This document shows positions 20,594 through 32,203 of a DNA stretch of 64,000 bases, piece by piece. The position numbers were made by a program, and so were the translations under genes. The first letter of the stretch is position 1. Each line of letters begins with the position of its first letter. The notes under the pieces were generated by a model, which worked only from the letters and a program-made list of their open reading frames with translations, was not told where the DNA came from and made no database searches. The stretch is from Corynespora cassiicola. Taxonomy: Eukaryota > Ascomycota > Dothideomycetes > Pleosporales > Corynesporascaceae. The stretch is taken from NCBI GenBank assembly GCA_022059125.1, contig JAEUWY010000016.1:682001-746000 (forward strand), in the 5' to 3' direction.

Positions 20594-21791
20594 ATGATAT
20601 ATCTCTTGCTGATTTTTGTCACCTTGGGCTTATTCTTGGTCTTTTTCTGCATATCCGGTACGACAGGACCTCAGCAACCCCGTGTTCCGATTCTCTTGAA
20701 GGTACTGTTAGTCTCTATGATAAGATCTAGACGCTGAGAAAAAGTAGAACTAGGCCGTCGATATGGCCTCCAGACTTGTAGAAGATCTCATAAACTTTGC
20801 CAAAGGCCGCTTTGTTTTGTTCAAAGAGATTGCCAATGGCGGGAACGGAATCGTGCATCTCGCTCTTCGACTTGAAGACTTCAAAAGATTCAAGGAATCG
20901 GAGCAACAGATAGATTATGAGTGCGTACGAGATACTTTGGTGGCTATCAAAGTCTCGTACGCATTTAAATCTCCGCGAGAGGCTTTGAAGAATGAAATCA
21001 AAGTTCTTGATCATATCAGCAAGGTCCTCGAGGGCAAGGAAGAAGAGCGGGCTAGATTTGTGGCACATCACAAAAGTCTTTGCCAGGAAGATAGATTTCT
21101 GGTGCTCAATCGGATTGATGGCGTCAATCTTCGGAAGATAAGATCCAGGTTCATGGGTCGAGTTAACGTCTCCCCTCCGATAGACGAGATGCATAGTCTC
21201 AAAGAGCCATCGGGAGAACCGGAGACTATTAGTAATTATTTACCGCCGGATCTTGTTGCTTATATTGCTCTGGATGTTTGGAAGTCCCTAAAGCTCATGC
21301 ATGAAGAGCTGAAACTAGCACACGGAGACATCAAAATGGACAACATCATTCTTCGAAACCCAACCCCTAATCAAGCATACCCTCCGACAGTATTGATTGA
21401 CTTTGGAAGCAGCGCCTTGGAAGGCGACGTACGTTTCGATGCCAAGGTTTTCAAAGATTTGGAGAAGTTTTGTGACTTGATCGAGCTCTTTTGTAGGCCG
21501 GTCGAGCGTTACAGAAACTTCAAGAACAATGAATCCTTGGAAGAAGCGTGGGAGAAATTTCAGGCTGTAGTGGATTCTGGATCGAGTATTAAGAAAGGGG
21601 ATGCGATAGATCGATTCGAAAAGAACCTCCAGTCAGCCGCCACTAAAATCTTGGATCTTTCGGGTCACACTGCAAAGCAGACTATCAGGTTACTTATTAA
21701 TCAAATGATAAAAGATGAAAACGACCGTAATCAGGGTATTTCATTACTAGAGATCGAGTCAGGGATTAAAAAGCTAGAAGTTGAAGGGTGA
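20594..21791 (+). CDS. Protein kinase-like protein with a probable N-terminal membrane anchor
   Basis: The main exon (20754-21791) holds a kinase fold. Counted from inner Met 20763 it has a Gly-rich loop EIANGGNGIVHLA (22-34), VAIKV with Lys63, catalytic loop HGDIKMDNIIL (187-197; HGD replaces HRD, with Asp189 and Asn194 kept) and IDFGSS (DFG, 213-215). The catalytic residues needed for phosphotransfer are therefore present. The C-lobe is short and no APE motif is clear. A first exon at 20594-20701 is proposed: it encodes 36 aa with a strongly hydrophobic MIYLLLIFVTLGLFLVFFC start. It joins by intron 20702-20753 (GTACTG..ACTAG) in phase 0, and a TATA box lies before it. This would give a 381-aa membrane-anchored kinase-like protein; otherwise the start is 20763 (342 aa). 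It resembles the HGD-type kinase-like proteins common in Pezizomycotina; substrate unknown. Confidence 0.65.
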
Positions 21792-22555
21792 TAACCATAT
21801 GTTAAGCCTGTGGAGGTAATTCTCCTTTCTTACTTCATGCTGTTTTCTTGTATCTTCATGTTTCTACTGTTTATTATTTAGATAAATCAATATCTAATTC
21901 TTATATACTACACTTATCTTAATCTAATGCTTATTAATATTACAATAATAAATCTCTCGCGACTAGCCTTTGCTGACTTCAATTAGGCGATACTAGATTA
22001 GATCTGAACTATACATTAGAGAAAGGCTATCACATTACCGCAAATAAGAAAGAAACTATACAAAATTCAGTCAGGTTTCTCGCAGTTATGTCGCTAAGCG
22101 TGTTTAATAAATACTAGTATAAAAAACAATTATCGCAGCATTCGGCCAAGTAGGAAGCCAGTTAATAGTCCTAGCGGAATACTTCTATCTCCATACAAGC
22201 GCAAATATAACACCAAAGAACAATAATCTGCACAGGAAATAGGTTGTGCAAATCAAGTTATCACTGTATAGTACATAGGCTCGTGCTGTGATAGCCAGCG
22301 TTATATTTATGTTTTTTATAATCTCTTACAGCTCCGTTTCAGCCCTGATCTGTCGTGTTATTCTGTAGAAAATTGATCAACGATTATCTTGGTTGATAGC
22401 CACACACACACACACACACACCAGAGTGTTTACACAGCGCTTACTAACCAAGGCTTCCTAGCCTATGAATCTATTGTCTATTAGAACAGGGAACTACTCA
22501 TAGTAAGTGGGTATATCTATAGCAAAACTTTTCTACCACACGGCTTTTTTTCATT
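21792..22555. other. AT-rich convergent spacer
   Basis: Very AT-rich between 21.83 and 22.35 kb, with many TA steps. No gene recognised. It contains a (CA)n tract at 22401-22421. Confidence 0.5.
22401..22421. repeat. (CA)10 microsatellite
   Basis: Perfect dinucleotide tract, seen directly, in the spacer between two convergent genes. Confidence 0.9.
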
Positions 22556-24151
22556 TCAGTACCTAGCCGCTGGACCATGTACAAGCTCGATATCCGAATC
22601 CACCGACCGCTCAGAGCGGTAGACTTTGACGTCAGTAGACTTTGAAATCACGCCAAATGGAAGACTTCCAGACTTCTGATGGAAGCCTGAGATCTGGCGC
22701 AAGTATGATCCTTTGCCCGGGCCATCGCTGGCATACCCGCTCTTGCTCGCGTATGTGTTCGAGTCCCGGAAGCGGCGGAGCCACTTGTGGCAGATTCCAC
22801 GCACGGCCGGCATGCATGCGACGACGGTGAAAAGGTTGGATTCGGTTGCGCACCAGTAGAGACCGGCAGTGTTGTCATCTGTAAGACTTGGTCAGTGGAT
22901 GAGGCGCTGACGTTCTGGGAAGGGTACGCACGAGTTGGGTTCTGCGTCTGGGCGAATTGCACGAAAGACCAGAGGCGGAGGCAGCTGACGACTGTAATGA
23001 CGAAGCCCACACAGAACATGGACCTAGGTTTCACAGTCAGTATTGCTCGTTTGCGTGGGGTTAGTCTTGGTGTAATTTCGCGCCTTGTCGAAGGTGGAGG
23101 GAGCTTGACAAATGCACGGACTTTGTACCCCGAATCTACTCACATGATCTGAAGCTTCTTCTTCCTCGACATGTTCAATTTGGACAGCATGGGAAGAGGT
23201 AAACTTAGGATGGCCAAATCCAGGAAGATCTCGATGCCTCCGCGAATAAAGCCGAACAGCCGCACGTCAACGCCACAGGCGCCGACCATTTCCCCTCGCC
23301 AGCCATCCCAAAAGAATTTGATAGGCATGCATTGGAAGACCATGGCAAATGTGTTGCCCAATCCGAAACAGGTCACCATTCCGATCATGACCCAGACCGC
23401 CATGCGTGACTTTGGATCAACCATGATGCGGAGGTAGAATGCGAGGATAGAGAGCTGACATAAGGCTTCGGCGATCATGTACATGAAGTACGCGATGTAG
23501 AGGTACTTCAAGCTCAGGGTGATGTTGTCTGGTGGAATGCCCCACATATCTCTTCCAAAGCCCAGGCGGCCTGCAACGATGACTGGTACGTTCATGCCCA
23601 GTGAGGTCAACTGTCGGAAAGACGTTAGTAAACGCTGCGATATAAATGATGATAAAGAACAGGCATCATACTCCTGACAGTCCAATCAAGAAGTCGTCCC
23701 ATCCGAGCTGAGCGTTCGCAGAAATGGCCCGGTCCGTCAAGCGCATAATGACCATTATCAAAGCTAGACTCCCGATGGACGCGGTAACTCCAATCAGTGT
23801 CGCGCTTTGGTCACGGATTGGAATGTCACACGCGGCATACGTCTCGTTGGTAGACTGCAACAACTCGACCACAGTGCAGTTGGCCGTGTTGCAAGCCGCA
23901 GCCGCAGCCATGAAGTTTGCATCCCCGCAAAGACAGCCTAAATCAGTGGGCGAGCATGCCGTATAGACCATGGTAGACTCGAGACATTGTAGCTGTGGTT
24001 CGTGGTCAGCGTAGATTCAGCTGCAGAGAGTAAAAGGGGGGTTGGGCATCCGCACCGCACAACCAGGAAGTCGTTCCAGAAAGTCTTGCTGAGCAAGGAC
24101 AACCGTCGAGGAGCCTGCCAACAACAAGAAGAACAACCTGAGCATCTCCAT
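22556..24151 (-). CDS. CFEM-domain Pth11-like seven-helix receptor
   Basis: Five exons: 24151-24056, 23992-23672, 23610-23144, 23023-22932, 22878-22556, giving 432 aa, with all junctions in phase. Residues 1-20 are a signal peptide (MEMLRLFFLLLAGSSTVVLA). The CFEM domain follows at about 24-100 with exactly eight Cys (GCALQC, TACSP, GCLC, ACNTANC, AACD). Seven hydrophobic helices follow, from TLIGVTASIGSLALIMVIM, with WDDFLIGLSG after the first helix, to the last ADVG-like helix. The cytoplasmic tail is Ser/Gly-rich. Pth11-like receptors sit in the plasma membrane and are linked to surface and host sensing in plant-associated fungi; the ligand here is unknown. It is divergent from the P450 at 25946 across 1.8 kb. 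Confidence 0.85.
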
Positions 24152-25945
24152 GGTATACCACAATCTACCACCGACGAAGCAGTGGGAACGTACGATTGCG
24201 AAATCAGTCTCCAGGAATATTTGTGGGCGACTCCAGGCCTAATAGACATGGGAAACCTGCGCACATGGCAAGCAATGGACAGAAGAGGAACCCTCACGGG
24301 GAAGGATTTGCAACTGGACGCCGCTGATACAACGTGCGAGGGGGGAATAGCTAGGCAAAGCGGCCGCGGCTCATGGACCGAAACAACGGGCTCTATACCC
24401 TTGAAGGTCAGAGCCATGCCCGCGGAACCAGCGCCCGGAGACGGCGACCCAAACAGGAGGAGGATCATGACTAGGTGAGGTTTGCATCCCGTTATGTAAG
24501 TGATCCGCGAGGATACGGCGTAGTCAGGAACTGATTTGGCTACGGGTTCACAATTTATGGGGCCGCTACTCATGGAGTGTGCCAGGCCCACTGTGGATTC
24601 GAAGGGTACCTAGGTGGGCAAATTGCCGTTGGTAGACATGTGGTAGGTGCTCCCAGTCTAGATGCCAGAACCAGCGAGGCAGCGGGCTAAGAATCTATTT
24701 CGCACCGTTAGCACTGTTCGCACTGTTCGCATTGGATGCAAATCAACTGCTCTGGCGAAGATCTAGCCGTAGAGGGTGGTGAAGTGCAGTGGAGGCTGGA
24801 AGGTTATTCCTATGCCGCCCTTGGCAATTGCAACCCGAACTAGTGTCCATCACGTGATATCCAACCGCTCACTCTCGGGTTGGCTCAGGTGAGCTTCCTG
24901 GCGGACGGTGTCCACGTTGCCTGCACCATGTTCCGAGACATTTTACGCGCGAAAAGCAGGAAAGCATGCCAACGGCTGCCCTCCTATTGGGAGTGTCCAT
25001 ACGGACATGCCTCCTCCATTCATCCTAGGCGGGCTCTGCACGGCAAGGCCTGTCCGACATGATCCTTCGCTTGATGAGAGATGAGACTTCGCTTGAGCAT
25101 ACGCATATGTAGCGCGTATTCGACGATCTCAGGGCGGGGAGGAAGAAATTGCCCGAGCAAGTGCCGAGATGCATGTAGCAGCAAGGATAGATGGCCGGTA
25201 TCTGCTCCAGGCGGAATCTCGATTGCTCCCAGCCATGTCCGATCATACGAGCCTCACCATGTGTCAGCAACGTATATGTTTTGGCAAGACGCTACACGAA
25301 GGCCCAGTGCATGATTTGGGGGGGAAAGTCTAGCTTATCTCGACCTATCGCTGATTGCCAACGACCAATGTCCCCCTGTCCGCCGGGCAGCGACTTGAGT
25401 CGCGGGTCCTTGCCAGCGGGCCGTGGGCATGCCGTTCGCCTCACACGGCCCAGCGGGAACCTCCTTGCAAGCATTTGACAGGTTCTAATACCAAGACGAT
25501 GGCTAGGGCGTCCTCTCTAGTCCTAGTGGAAGGAACGTCAAATTTTTACTTCTTACACACGCCATCTCCCCTACGTACCATTTCTGGAACGGGTCTCGAG
25601 CTCAGACGTAAGGTGGGCATCAATGCAGTCCGCGTCTGGCGAATACGCACATCTGCCTAAAAGTGGTTTAGCAGTGGCGGATCAAGCTCGTCCAAGCCGT
25701 TGAAAAGGGTCATTCAGAGAGGGGCTTTTTGTCACCCATGCTGTGGGGTTGCGCGCTGACTGCGTCCCGCTTCCGTCCACCTTGCCGTTATCGTCGCATA
25801 GTCCGCGAGGTTCACGCTATTTGCGCAGTATGCCGCCCATGTAGTGCTTGAGAGGGGATTCGTTCGGATACCTATAGGAGGGCCTCCCTGCTGAGCTTGC
25901 TCTTCCATATCCTCGATCCGGCTTCTCAGGTTCACTGCAGTTAGG
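24152..25945. promoter_or_regulatory. Divergent intergenic region, receptor / P450
   Basis: 1.8 kb with no convincing gene. It contains a perfect TCACGTGA at 24850-24857 and the 14-bp palindrome GCGACTTGAGTCGC at 25390-25403. Open frames are short and overlapping. Confidence 0.45.
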
Positions 25946-27725
25946 ATGGGTATCGTTTCACCCACGGGTTTGATCGTGCTGCTGGGCATTGCTATCGCAT
26001 ATGCGATCCACCGCCTGTCGCGAAAGAACCATGAGCGACCACTCCCTCCTGGTCCCAAGGGGCTCCCGCTCCTCGGTAACGTGAACGACTTGCCCAAGCC
26101 CGGAGTGCTCGAATGCCACCACTGGCTCGAGCATAAGGATTTGTATGGCCCCATCAGCTCCATCACCGTGCTGGGTCAAACATTCGTGATCATCAATGAC
26201 GCGCAAATCGCTTTGGAGCTCCTGAGGGACCGGTCAGCCATCCACTCTGCGCGCCCGCACATGGTGTTCGCCAGTGACATGTACGTTCGACCTGATAGTC
26301 AAATGGCAAAGTCGCTGACCGTACATCTAGGATCGGGTGGAAAGACACTCTTGCTTTCAGCGGTTACACGGATACGTTCAAACACCACCGGAAGAATCTC
26401 GCCAAAGTCGCCGGGAGTAGCGTTGCTGTCTCGATCTTCGACCGCGTGCAGGAGGAGGAATCGGTCCACTTCCTTCTGAATGTGCTGGACAGTCCTCAGA
26501 ACCTGTTCGATCACATCAAGAAGGAAGCTGGTGCAGTCATTCTCAAGATTACCTATGGATACACAGCCGAGGCGCATGGCAAAGACCCCCTTGTCGACAT
26601 GGCGGGACGGACGATGCACGAATTCGCCGACGCATCGGTACCTGGAAGATGGGCCGTGGACATCATGCCGTTCTGTAAGTCATGGGGGAGCGGAACCCTT
26701 GTCGCAAACCTGACCCAAGTCTAGTGAGATATGCGCCAGATTGGATGCCGGGTACCAAGTTCAAGGAGACGGCGCGCCAAATGGCCACTCAGCTCCGGCA
26801 AACCACCGAACAGCCCTACGAATTCGTGAAACAGCAGATGCGCGAAAAGAAACACAAGGTATCCTTCTTGTCCCAGGCTATCGAGCAGCTCGGCGCCGGC
26901 GACGCGGAAACCGAGCGCCTCCACAAGTGGTCCGCGTCGTCCATGTACCTGGGTGGTGCCGATACCACGGTCTCCTCGCTCATGACGTTCTTCTTGGCCA
27001 TGACCCTGTTCCCAGAGGTGCAGAAGAAGGCACAGGAGGAGCTCGACCGCGTGGTTGGTGACAGACTGCCGGTCAGCGCCGACCTTGATAAGCTGCCGTA
27101 CATTGAGGCTGTGATGAAGGAGACGCACCGCTGGCACCCCGTTGCCCCTATGGCGCTGCCCCATGCTAGCACCAAGGAAGACGTTATTCGCGGATATAGG
27201 ATCCCTAAGGGCGCGCTACTGTTGCCAAATAACTGGTAAGCCCCCCTGTCACCCCAGCTTTCCGGAACGAAAACTCTTGCAAAAGCTTTGTATGCGGAGG
27301 TTGGAAGATCGACTAACGAACAAACCTACAGGTGGTTCACCCACGACCCCGCTGTTTACCCTTCGCCCATGACCTTCAACCCCGACCGATTCCTTACGAC
27401 GCCGACTCACACGGCCGAGCCGGACCCGCGCAGCTGGATCTTTGGGTATGGCCGACGTGTCTGCCCGGGCCGCTACGTTGCGGACAACGCGCTCTTCATC
27501 ACGATCGCGCAGTCGCTCAAGGTGTTCACGATGGATAAGGTGGTGGAGAATGGCAAGGTGGTGGAGCCGGAGCTCAAGTTCGAGGCGGGTGTCGTATCGC
27601 ATCCGGTTCCGTACCGGACCAACATTAGACCTAGGAGCGAGAAAGAGGAGAGGCTGATCAAGGAGGCAGAGAAGGAGTATCCATGGCAGGAGAGCGACGC
27701 TGCGGCGCTGGAGAGAGCGAAGTAG
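25946..27725 (+). CDS. Cytochrome P450 monooxygenase 1
   Basis: Four exons: 25946-26280, 26331-26674, 26725-27235, 27332-27725, giving 527 aa in a single frame. The N-terminus is a membrane anchor (LIVLLGIAIAYAI) followed by a Pro hinge PLPPGPKGLPLLGN. The I-helix GGADTT-type oxygen-binding motif is read in exon 3, as is the ExxR motif (KETHR, in EAVMKETHRWHP). FNPDRF and the heme loop FGYGRRVCPGR (Cys near 441) are in exon 4. All hallmarks of an active ER-bound class II P450 are intact. The general look (LPPGPKGLP..GYGRRVCPGR) matches fungal CYP subfamilies similar to the O-methylsterigmatocystin oxidoreductase type; the substrate cannot be read from sequence. No polyketide or peptide synthase lies in the window. 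Introns are 50, 50 and 96 nt. Confidence 0.9.
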
Positions 27726-27868
27726 AGGCGTGAAGAACGAAATAAAAGATGAGTCTTGCCCCATTTGAAGCAAAGCCGTGAGGCATGAAGGGAGCGATAC
27801 CTACCGTCTTAGCTATGGAAACCATGGTGGCCGCGATGGCGTCGGCGAAGCTTAACTCGCGTTGATGG

Positions 27869-27884
27869 GCGCGAGATCACGTGA
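27869..27884. promoter_or_regulatory. GCGCGAGATCACGTGA word, second copy
   Basis: Exact repeat of 14493-14508, again preceded by GCGTTG a few bases upstream. It lies 144 bp past the P450 stop and about 1.27 kb before ATG 29154. Confidence 0.5.
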
Positions 27885-28885
27885 GCCACCGTGCTCCCCA
27901 CTACCGAGACTCGGAGTACAAGATGAAGCGCAGCCAACGGCAAGCATCCAAATGACAGGCCGGGCTCCGCTCACGCAGATCGCCAGGCCGTAAGCACGCG
28001 GAGAGACCCGAGCAGCACGCCTAGCGCGGGCGGGCCGCATCCACCACGAGCAGTTTGTTTTGTTTTCCACGGTGGTGCGCTCCGCTCTCCTATAGTAAGG
28101 CTGGCTTTGCTATGACTCGGGTCCTCCGGCTCCGAAGGCTCACTCGTGCCGTGCAGCACGCTTCCCACGGCTCACGGGTCTGAACGTGGCTACCGTCTAC
28201 CGGAGAGGTGATGTAAGGTTGATGTAAGTACCGCACGCGCCTCGGTAGACTTAGGGCGCGAGCAGCCGGTAGAATAAACAAGAATTTGGTGGCCCTTTTT
28301 TTTGGATCCGCTTGCATGTTGCATGGCGTCGAGGTGATCACAATGAGGGATTGGATGGGCGGGTTGGTTGGGTTTATGCGACGCATCGGGCGGGTTGGAT
28401 CAGAGAGCGAGAGAGTGGGTGGTGGTGTTGATGACAGCCTGGACAACAGCCGAAGATGGGAAGACACTGGCGGCCACGCGGACAAGGGGCGAAGAGAACG
28501 CCTGCCTCGGAAGCACAGCTCCCGCCGCAGGCGCCATTGCCGTTGGCGCTGGCCATGGTGTTGAAGCGGCCTGGTGGGCGGGTCTGGAGCGTGCGGACAA
28601 GCCTCCCGATTATCTGCGGAGGCTCACCGAGGATCCCCAGCCACCACCGGGCTCATTGCATCATGTCGCCGTCGCTGCACACGCCCACACAACACTGCGC
28701 CGCCTGCTTTGCTTTGTCGGCTCGCCGCTCGTCTCCCCTCTTCTCGATGCCCTCTGCTCTCTCCCCCTCGCCGTCTGCCATTGACCCGCAGCCTCCCCGT
28801 CGCTCGTCTGTGTGCGCCTGTGTTTGTGTAGGAGCGTGCCTGGCGTGTAAGACGCAACCCCCAACTACCACCCACGCTACCCTGC

Positions 28886-28924
28886 CAGCCTCCAGACCAG
28901 CCTCCAGACCAGCCTCCAGACCAG
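28886..28924. repeat. Triplicated 12-bp repeat
   Basis: Three head-to-tail copies of CAGCCTCCAGAC (28886-28921) in the presumed leader of the next gene. Confidence 0.85.
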
Positions 28925-29153
28925 TCCCCCCGCCGTTAGCGCCCTCGTTCCCTCCACGGAACGCCCGGCCAAGCTTCATCTCCAGGAACCCGACCTGTCA
29001 CCCCCGGCGACGCGCATAATCGACCCCCCATAACAACCACCCATTGCTGCCTTCCACCCACTTCCACACCCACTCCTACCACGGCGCACCGCAGCCCCTT
29101 CCCAGCGCACGCCCAACCCCTAGCGGCTGCGCTGCCTGCCACACCTTTCCCAA

Positions 29154-29765
29154 ATGCCTGCCCTACCGCATCTCAACCGTGATGCTGCTGCTGCTGCCGC
29201 CGCGGTGGCGGCGCATCTCGACAGCCTCGTTGCGCCACGGAATCCCAGCCTGACGGCCAGCCATGCGCCCGCAATTGACCACCTCGAGCACTCCCTCGGC
29301 GCCCGCGCCGGACGATCCCCCTTCGAGAAGCGAGTCGACATTGCGCCGGGCTACATCCCCACCTACTACAACTTCAGCGGCCCGGCTCCGGGTACCGTTG
29401 TCGGCATCGTGCTGGGCAGCGTCGCCGGCTTCCTGCTGCTCGTCTGGCTGCTCTTCTCCCTGACCCAGATGTCCGGCGGCAACGCCGCCATTGCCGGCGA
29501 GGAGGAGATTGTCGTGAGGAGGCCGCGGCGAGGCTCGCATTCGGGCCGCTCGCGCCGGAGCACCCGCACCGAGGTGCGCGAGTATAGTAGGAGTCCCAGG
29601 CGGTCGGGCGGTGGCCGCTCCACCGTCATTGTCGAGGAGAGGAGGCCCCCGCGCGCCAGGAGCGTGCTTGTCGAGGACAGGAGGGTGCCGGGGGATGATG
29701 TAGTCGAGGTGATTGAGGAGCGTGATGACTATCGGTCGAGGAGAGGCGGGAGAGGCTATCGGTGA
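29154..29765 (+). CDS. Single-pass membrane protein with Arg/Ser-rich cytoplasmic tail
   Basis: Single-exon 203-aa frame from ATG 29154. Residues about 8-20 are an Ala run. A lumenal part follows, with sequon NFSG and a Pro/Gly approach. One transmembrane helix (about 78-100, VVGIVLGSVAGFLLLVWLLF) is followed by a basic, Arg/Ser/Glu-rich tail with RRSTRTEVREYSRSPRRSGG and several VEERR/VEDRR repeats. This layout recurs in small conserved fungal plasma-membrane proteins of unknown role. The tail's RSxS sites could be phosphorylated; that is inference. A frame ATG further upstream would be needed for a signal peptide, and none is seen. Confidence 0.7.
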   Translation: MPALPHLNRDAAAAAAAVAAHLDSLVAPRNPSLTASHAPAIDHLEHSLGARAGRSPFEKRVDIAPGYIPTYYNFSGPAPGTVVGIVLGSVAGFLLLVWLLFSLTQMSGGNAAIAGEEEIVVRRPRRGSHSGRSRRSTRTEVREYSRSPRRSGGGRSTVIVEERRPPRARSVLVEDRRVPGDDVVEVIEERDDYRSRRGGRGYR

Positions 29766-30763
29766 GTGGGGTCCTCATTCCCCTTTGTATCTGCCCGCCC
29801 GCTCTGCCCAGAGAACGTTACACGCGCCAGCCTCCAGCAGGTTTTTGTGGTTGCGTGCGACGTGGGCCAGGCTTGTCTTGCCATTTCCAAGAGTCCTCTA
29901 GGCTAACTTGGACAGCTAGTTAGACACTGATGCCGCCTCACCCCTCCTACTCGGCAACGCCCTTCCGAGTCGTCGAGAGACCCGGCTATGCGACATTGCC
30001 GACTACCGCTACTATCGCCTTCTCATAATCCCATAGCCCTGGCAGTAGACGAGTGCGTTTACGCTGGAGTCTTTCTTTGTTTTTGCTCCCCAAATACCCA
30101 CTCTCTGTTTTTTTTCTACCCCCCTTTCTATTCAATGTCTCTATTATTATGAAGTACACGCCGCCGTGCCCCCTCTTGCTGTTTTCCCATATGCAGACAC
30201 TTGTTAGGTCACGGAGCCTTCTCATTTCACTGTAACACTATTTCGGCATTCTTCAGGCGTCGCGTGCTGCCGTGTCTGCGTCGGACGAACCGAGGGACGG
30301 ATGAAATGACCATGACGGATACCATGAGCATGAGTTTGGAGTTGGGGGATATGCCATGGATCATGTGGCTTACGATGTCTTTTATTGCTGCCGAGGTCGG
30401 AAGGGGAGTCTCTCTGCAGCTCCAGAGTCTCGGGGGCGTCGAGCATCGAAACGGGAGAATGCCATGTGTACTGCAACCATTTTAAGCATGTATGCTAGCA
30501 ACATAGCCATAACATCGAAACCAGGCAACATCTATTGGCGAGCAGGCGTGAATGTTGTGCCATGAGCTTGTGACTCATCTTTGACCATAGAAAACAGACT
30601 GTTCAGCATATCGAATGGACAAGTTTGATCGTATGTCTAGAGAGAAAGGAGAACAGGGGAAATGCCGGCTCAATCTCCATGACTATCGCCGTCTCCATCA
30701 ACGCCGACGCTACCTTTGCTAGGCTTTTCGCCTATTACAGTAGCCAGCTCCTGTTTCCCAAAT
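29766..30763. other. Tail-to-tail intergenic region
   Basis: About 1 kb; no gene recognised. The 94-aa frame at 30201-30485 has no motif. Confidence 0.45.
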
Positions 30764-31195
30764 CTACGTTCGAGCAATTCCCATGCCTTCAATAGTACAT
30801 CCTCCTCCTTGGTTTTTTTCCTCCAACATGTCCCATGTTCCCTTTACCGCAGTTATATCTTTCACCGCCTCGACTATCTCTTTCAGTTTCTCGAGCCACT
30901 TTTCATCTTCCTGTTTAGCAAGCCCAACTTTCACATTGTCCACGAAGGTAACAGTGAGCTCGATCGGTACCTTCACTTCCGCTTTGATTCTGTGGGGTTC
31001 GCCCACTCTATTATCCTTCATCTCGTTCTTCGCGTGATCCCGTAGCCCATCCCAAACTTCATGTATCTCTACTATGGCTTTATGATCGACTGCCACGTAC
31101 AAGCTAACGTCACCGGCCTCGGCCAATTCAAAAGATTTATTCTTGAGTTTGACTTCTCTTGTGTGCCCTTTCATATACATGAACAACTTGTCCAT
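30764..31195 (-). CDS. Hypothetical charged, helical protein (weak)
   Basis: 143-aa frame from ATG 31195, rich in Lys, Glu, Asp and Val, with likely helices and a coiled-coil-like stretch (DEKWLEKLKEIVEAVKDITAV). No signal, membrane span or known domain. A separate short frame begins at ATG 31320 (MADDKPTSMAK..) and ends soon after in another frame, so the 5' end may need an unseen splice, or the gene may be broken. Function unknown; the start is uncertain. Confidence 0.4.
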   Translation of the reverse strand: MDKLFMYMKGHTREVKLKNKSFELAEAGDVSLYVAVDHKAIVEIHEVWDGLRDHAKNEMKDNRVGEPHRIKAEVKVPIELTVTFVDNVKVGLAKQEDEKWLEKLKEIVEAVKDITAVKGTWDMLEEKNQGGGCTIEGMGIART

Positions 31196-32203
31196 GAAAA
31201 TTTCGCATTTTGTAGGTCTACATGTGTGTGCTTTTTAGTAATTTCCTTTCTCTGCAAAATCAGGCTAGGAGTTGGAGATAAATCACCCTTCGCCATTGAC
31301 GTAGGCTTATCGTCTGCCATTTCTGTGGGAAAAGACAATATTTGATTGATAGAAGATTATTAGGTATTGGCTTTGGGCAGAAATATGCTTAAGCTTGGAA
31401 TTACGATGACGTGTGCTAGTTCAAGTCTGATAAAAAGTATATGGAGGCGATGTAGACGTGAGTTGCCTTGTATACCACAGAATCTTTGAGTCAACAAGCG
31501 ATGACTCTACTGACTAATCCACAACGAAGAACTTGGATATACTAATCTATATTTTACAGCACACAGAATACCAAGTCCAGTATTGATACACGTTAAGAAT
31601 TACACACACACTCAACTACTTTTACCTGCGAGCAGCTTCTGGGAAGGCCTTGTGGTTTCTGAATACCCCTCTTTCGACGCATTCCTCGAGTGAGCTACAG
31701 TTCTATGACTCTCGTATTGTATCTTCCTGACACTAGTAGCTTTCAAGTGGGTTGGCAATCATCAACCTTGGTATCAATATACCTAACCGTACTTGGGTTA
31801 TCGGTGGCCCTTCGTAAAGAAAACAAGCCAGGAGCCTTATCTCATTATCGATGGTGCTAACAAGCGGTTCATCTTTACAGGAACTATGATAATGGCTGCC
31901 CGGGCCAGAATGTGTGATGTTAGGTTCAATGAAAGACCACGCCGGTGAGTAAAACATAATCGCCGTCGGACCGAGGCCAGCGCTTAGCGACGCCTTCAGA
32001 TATTTTTATCTGTAGGCTTGCGGCAAAGTGGACGTAGGCGAGAACCAACCACGCTAGTGGGGACTCAAGCATCTGCGCTGCGCATCCTATTAATTAGAAC
32101 CTGGTGCCCTATAATTTATTCATCTCCAGACTCTGGGTTTTGAAATTTGCTTCCGCCAAGCCTATTCTAGTACAGCTGGGGTACTTCGACACTAGGAAAA
32201 CTA
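31196..32203. other. Intergenic region before P450 2
   Basis: 1 kb, moderately AT-rich, including the possible short first exon at 31320. No other gene recognised. Confidence 0.4.

Larger units (their letters stand above)
27726..29153. promoter_or_regulatory. Upstream region of the 29154 gene
   Basis: 1.4 kb without a supported gene. It holds the 16-bp word at 27869-27884. From about 28.6 kb on it holds a C-rich leader with many overlapping open frames in both directions (187 aa at 28456-29019, 108 aa minus), which are low-complexity products of the C-richness. Confidence 0.45.

Noticed and set aside
28456..29019. 187-aa Pro/Ser frame before the 29154 gene
   Set aside because: C-rich leader with tandem 12-bp repeat; composition explains the open frame.
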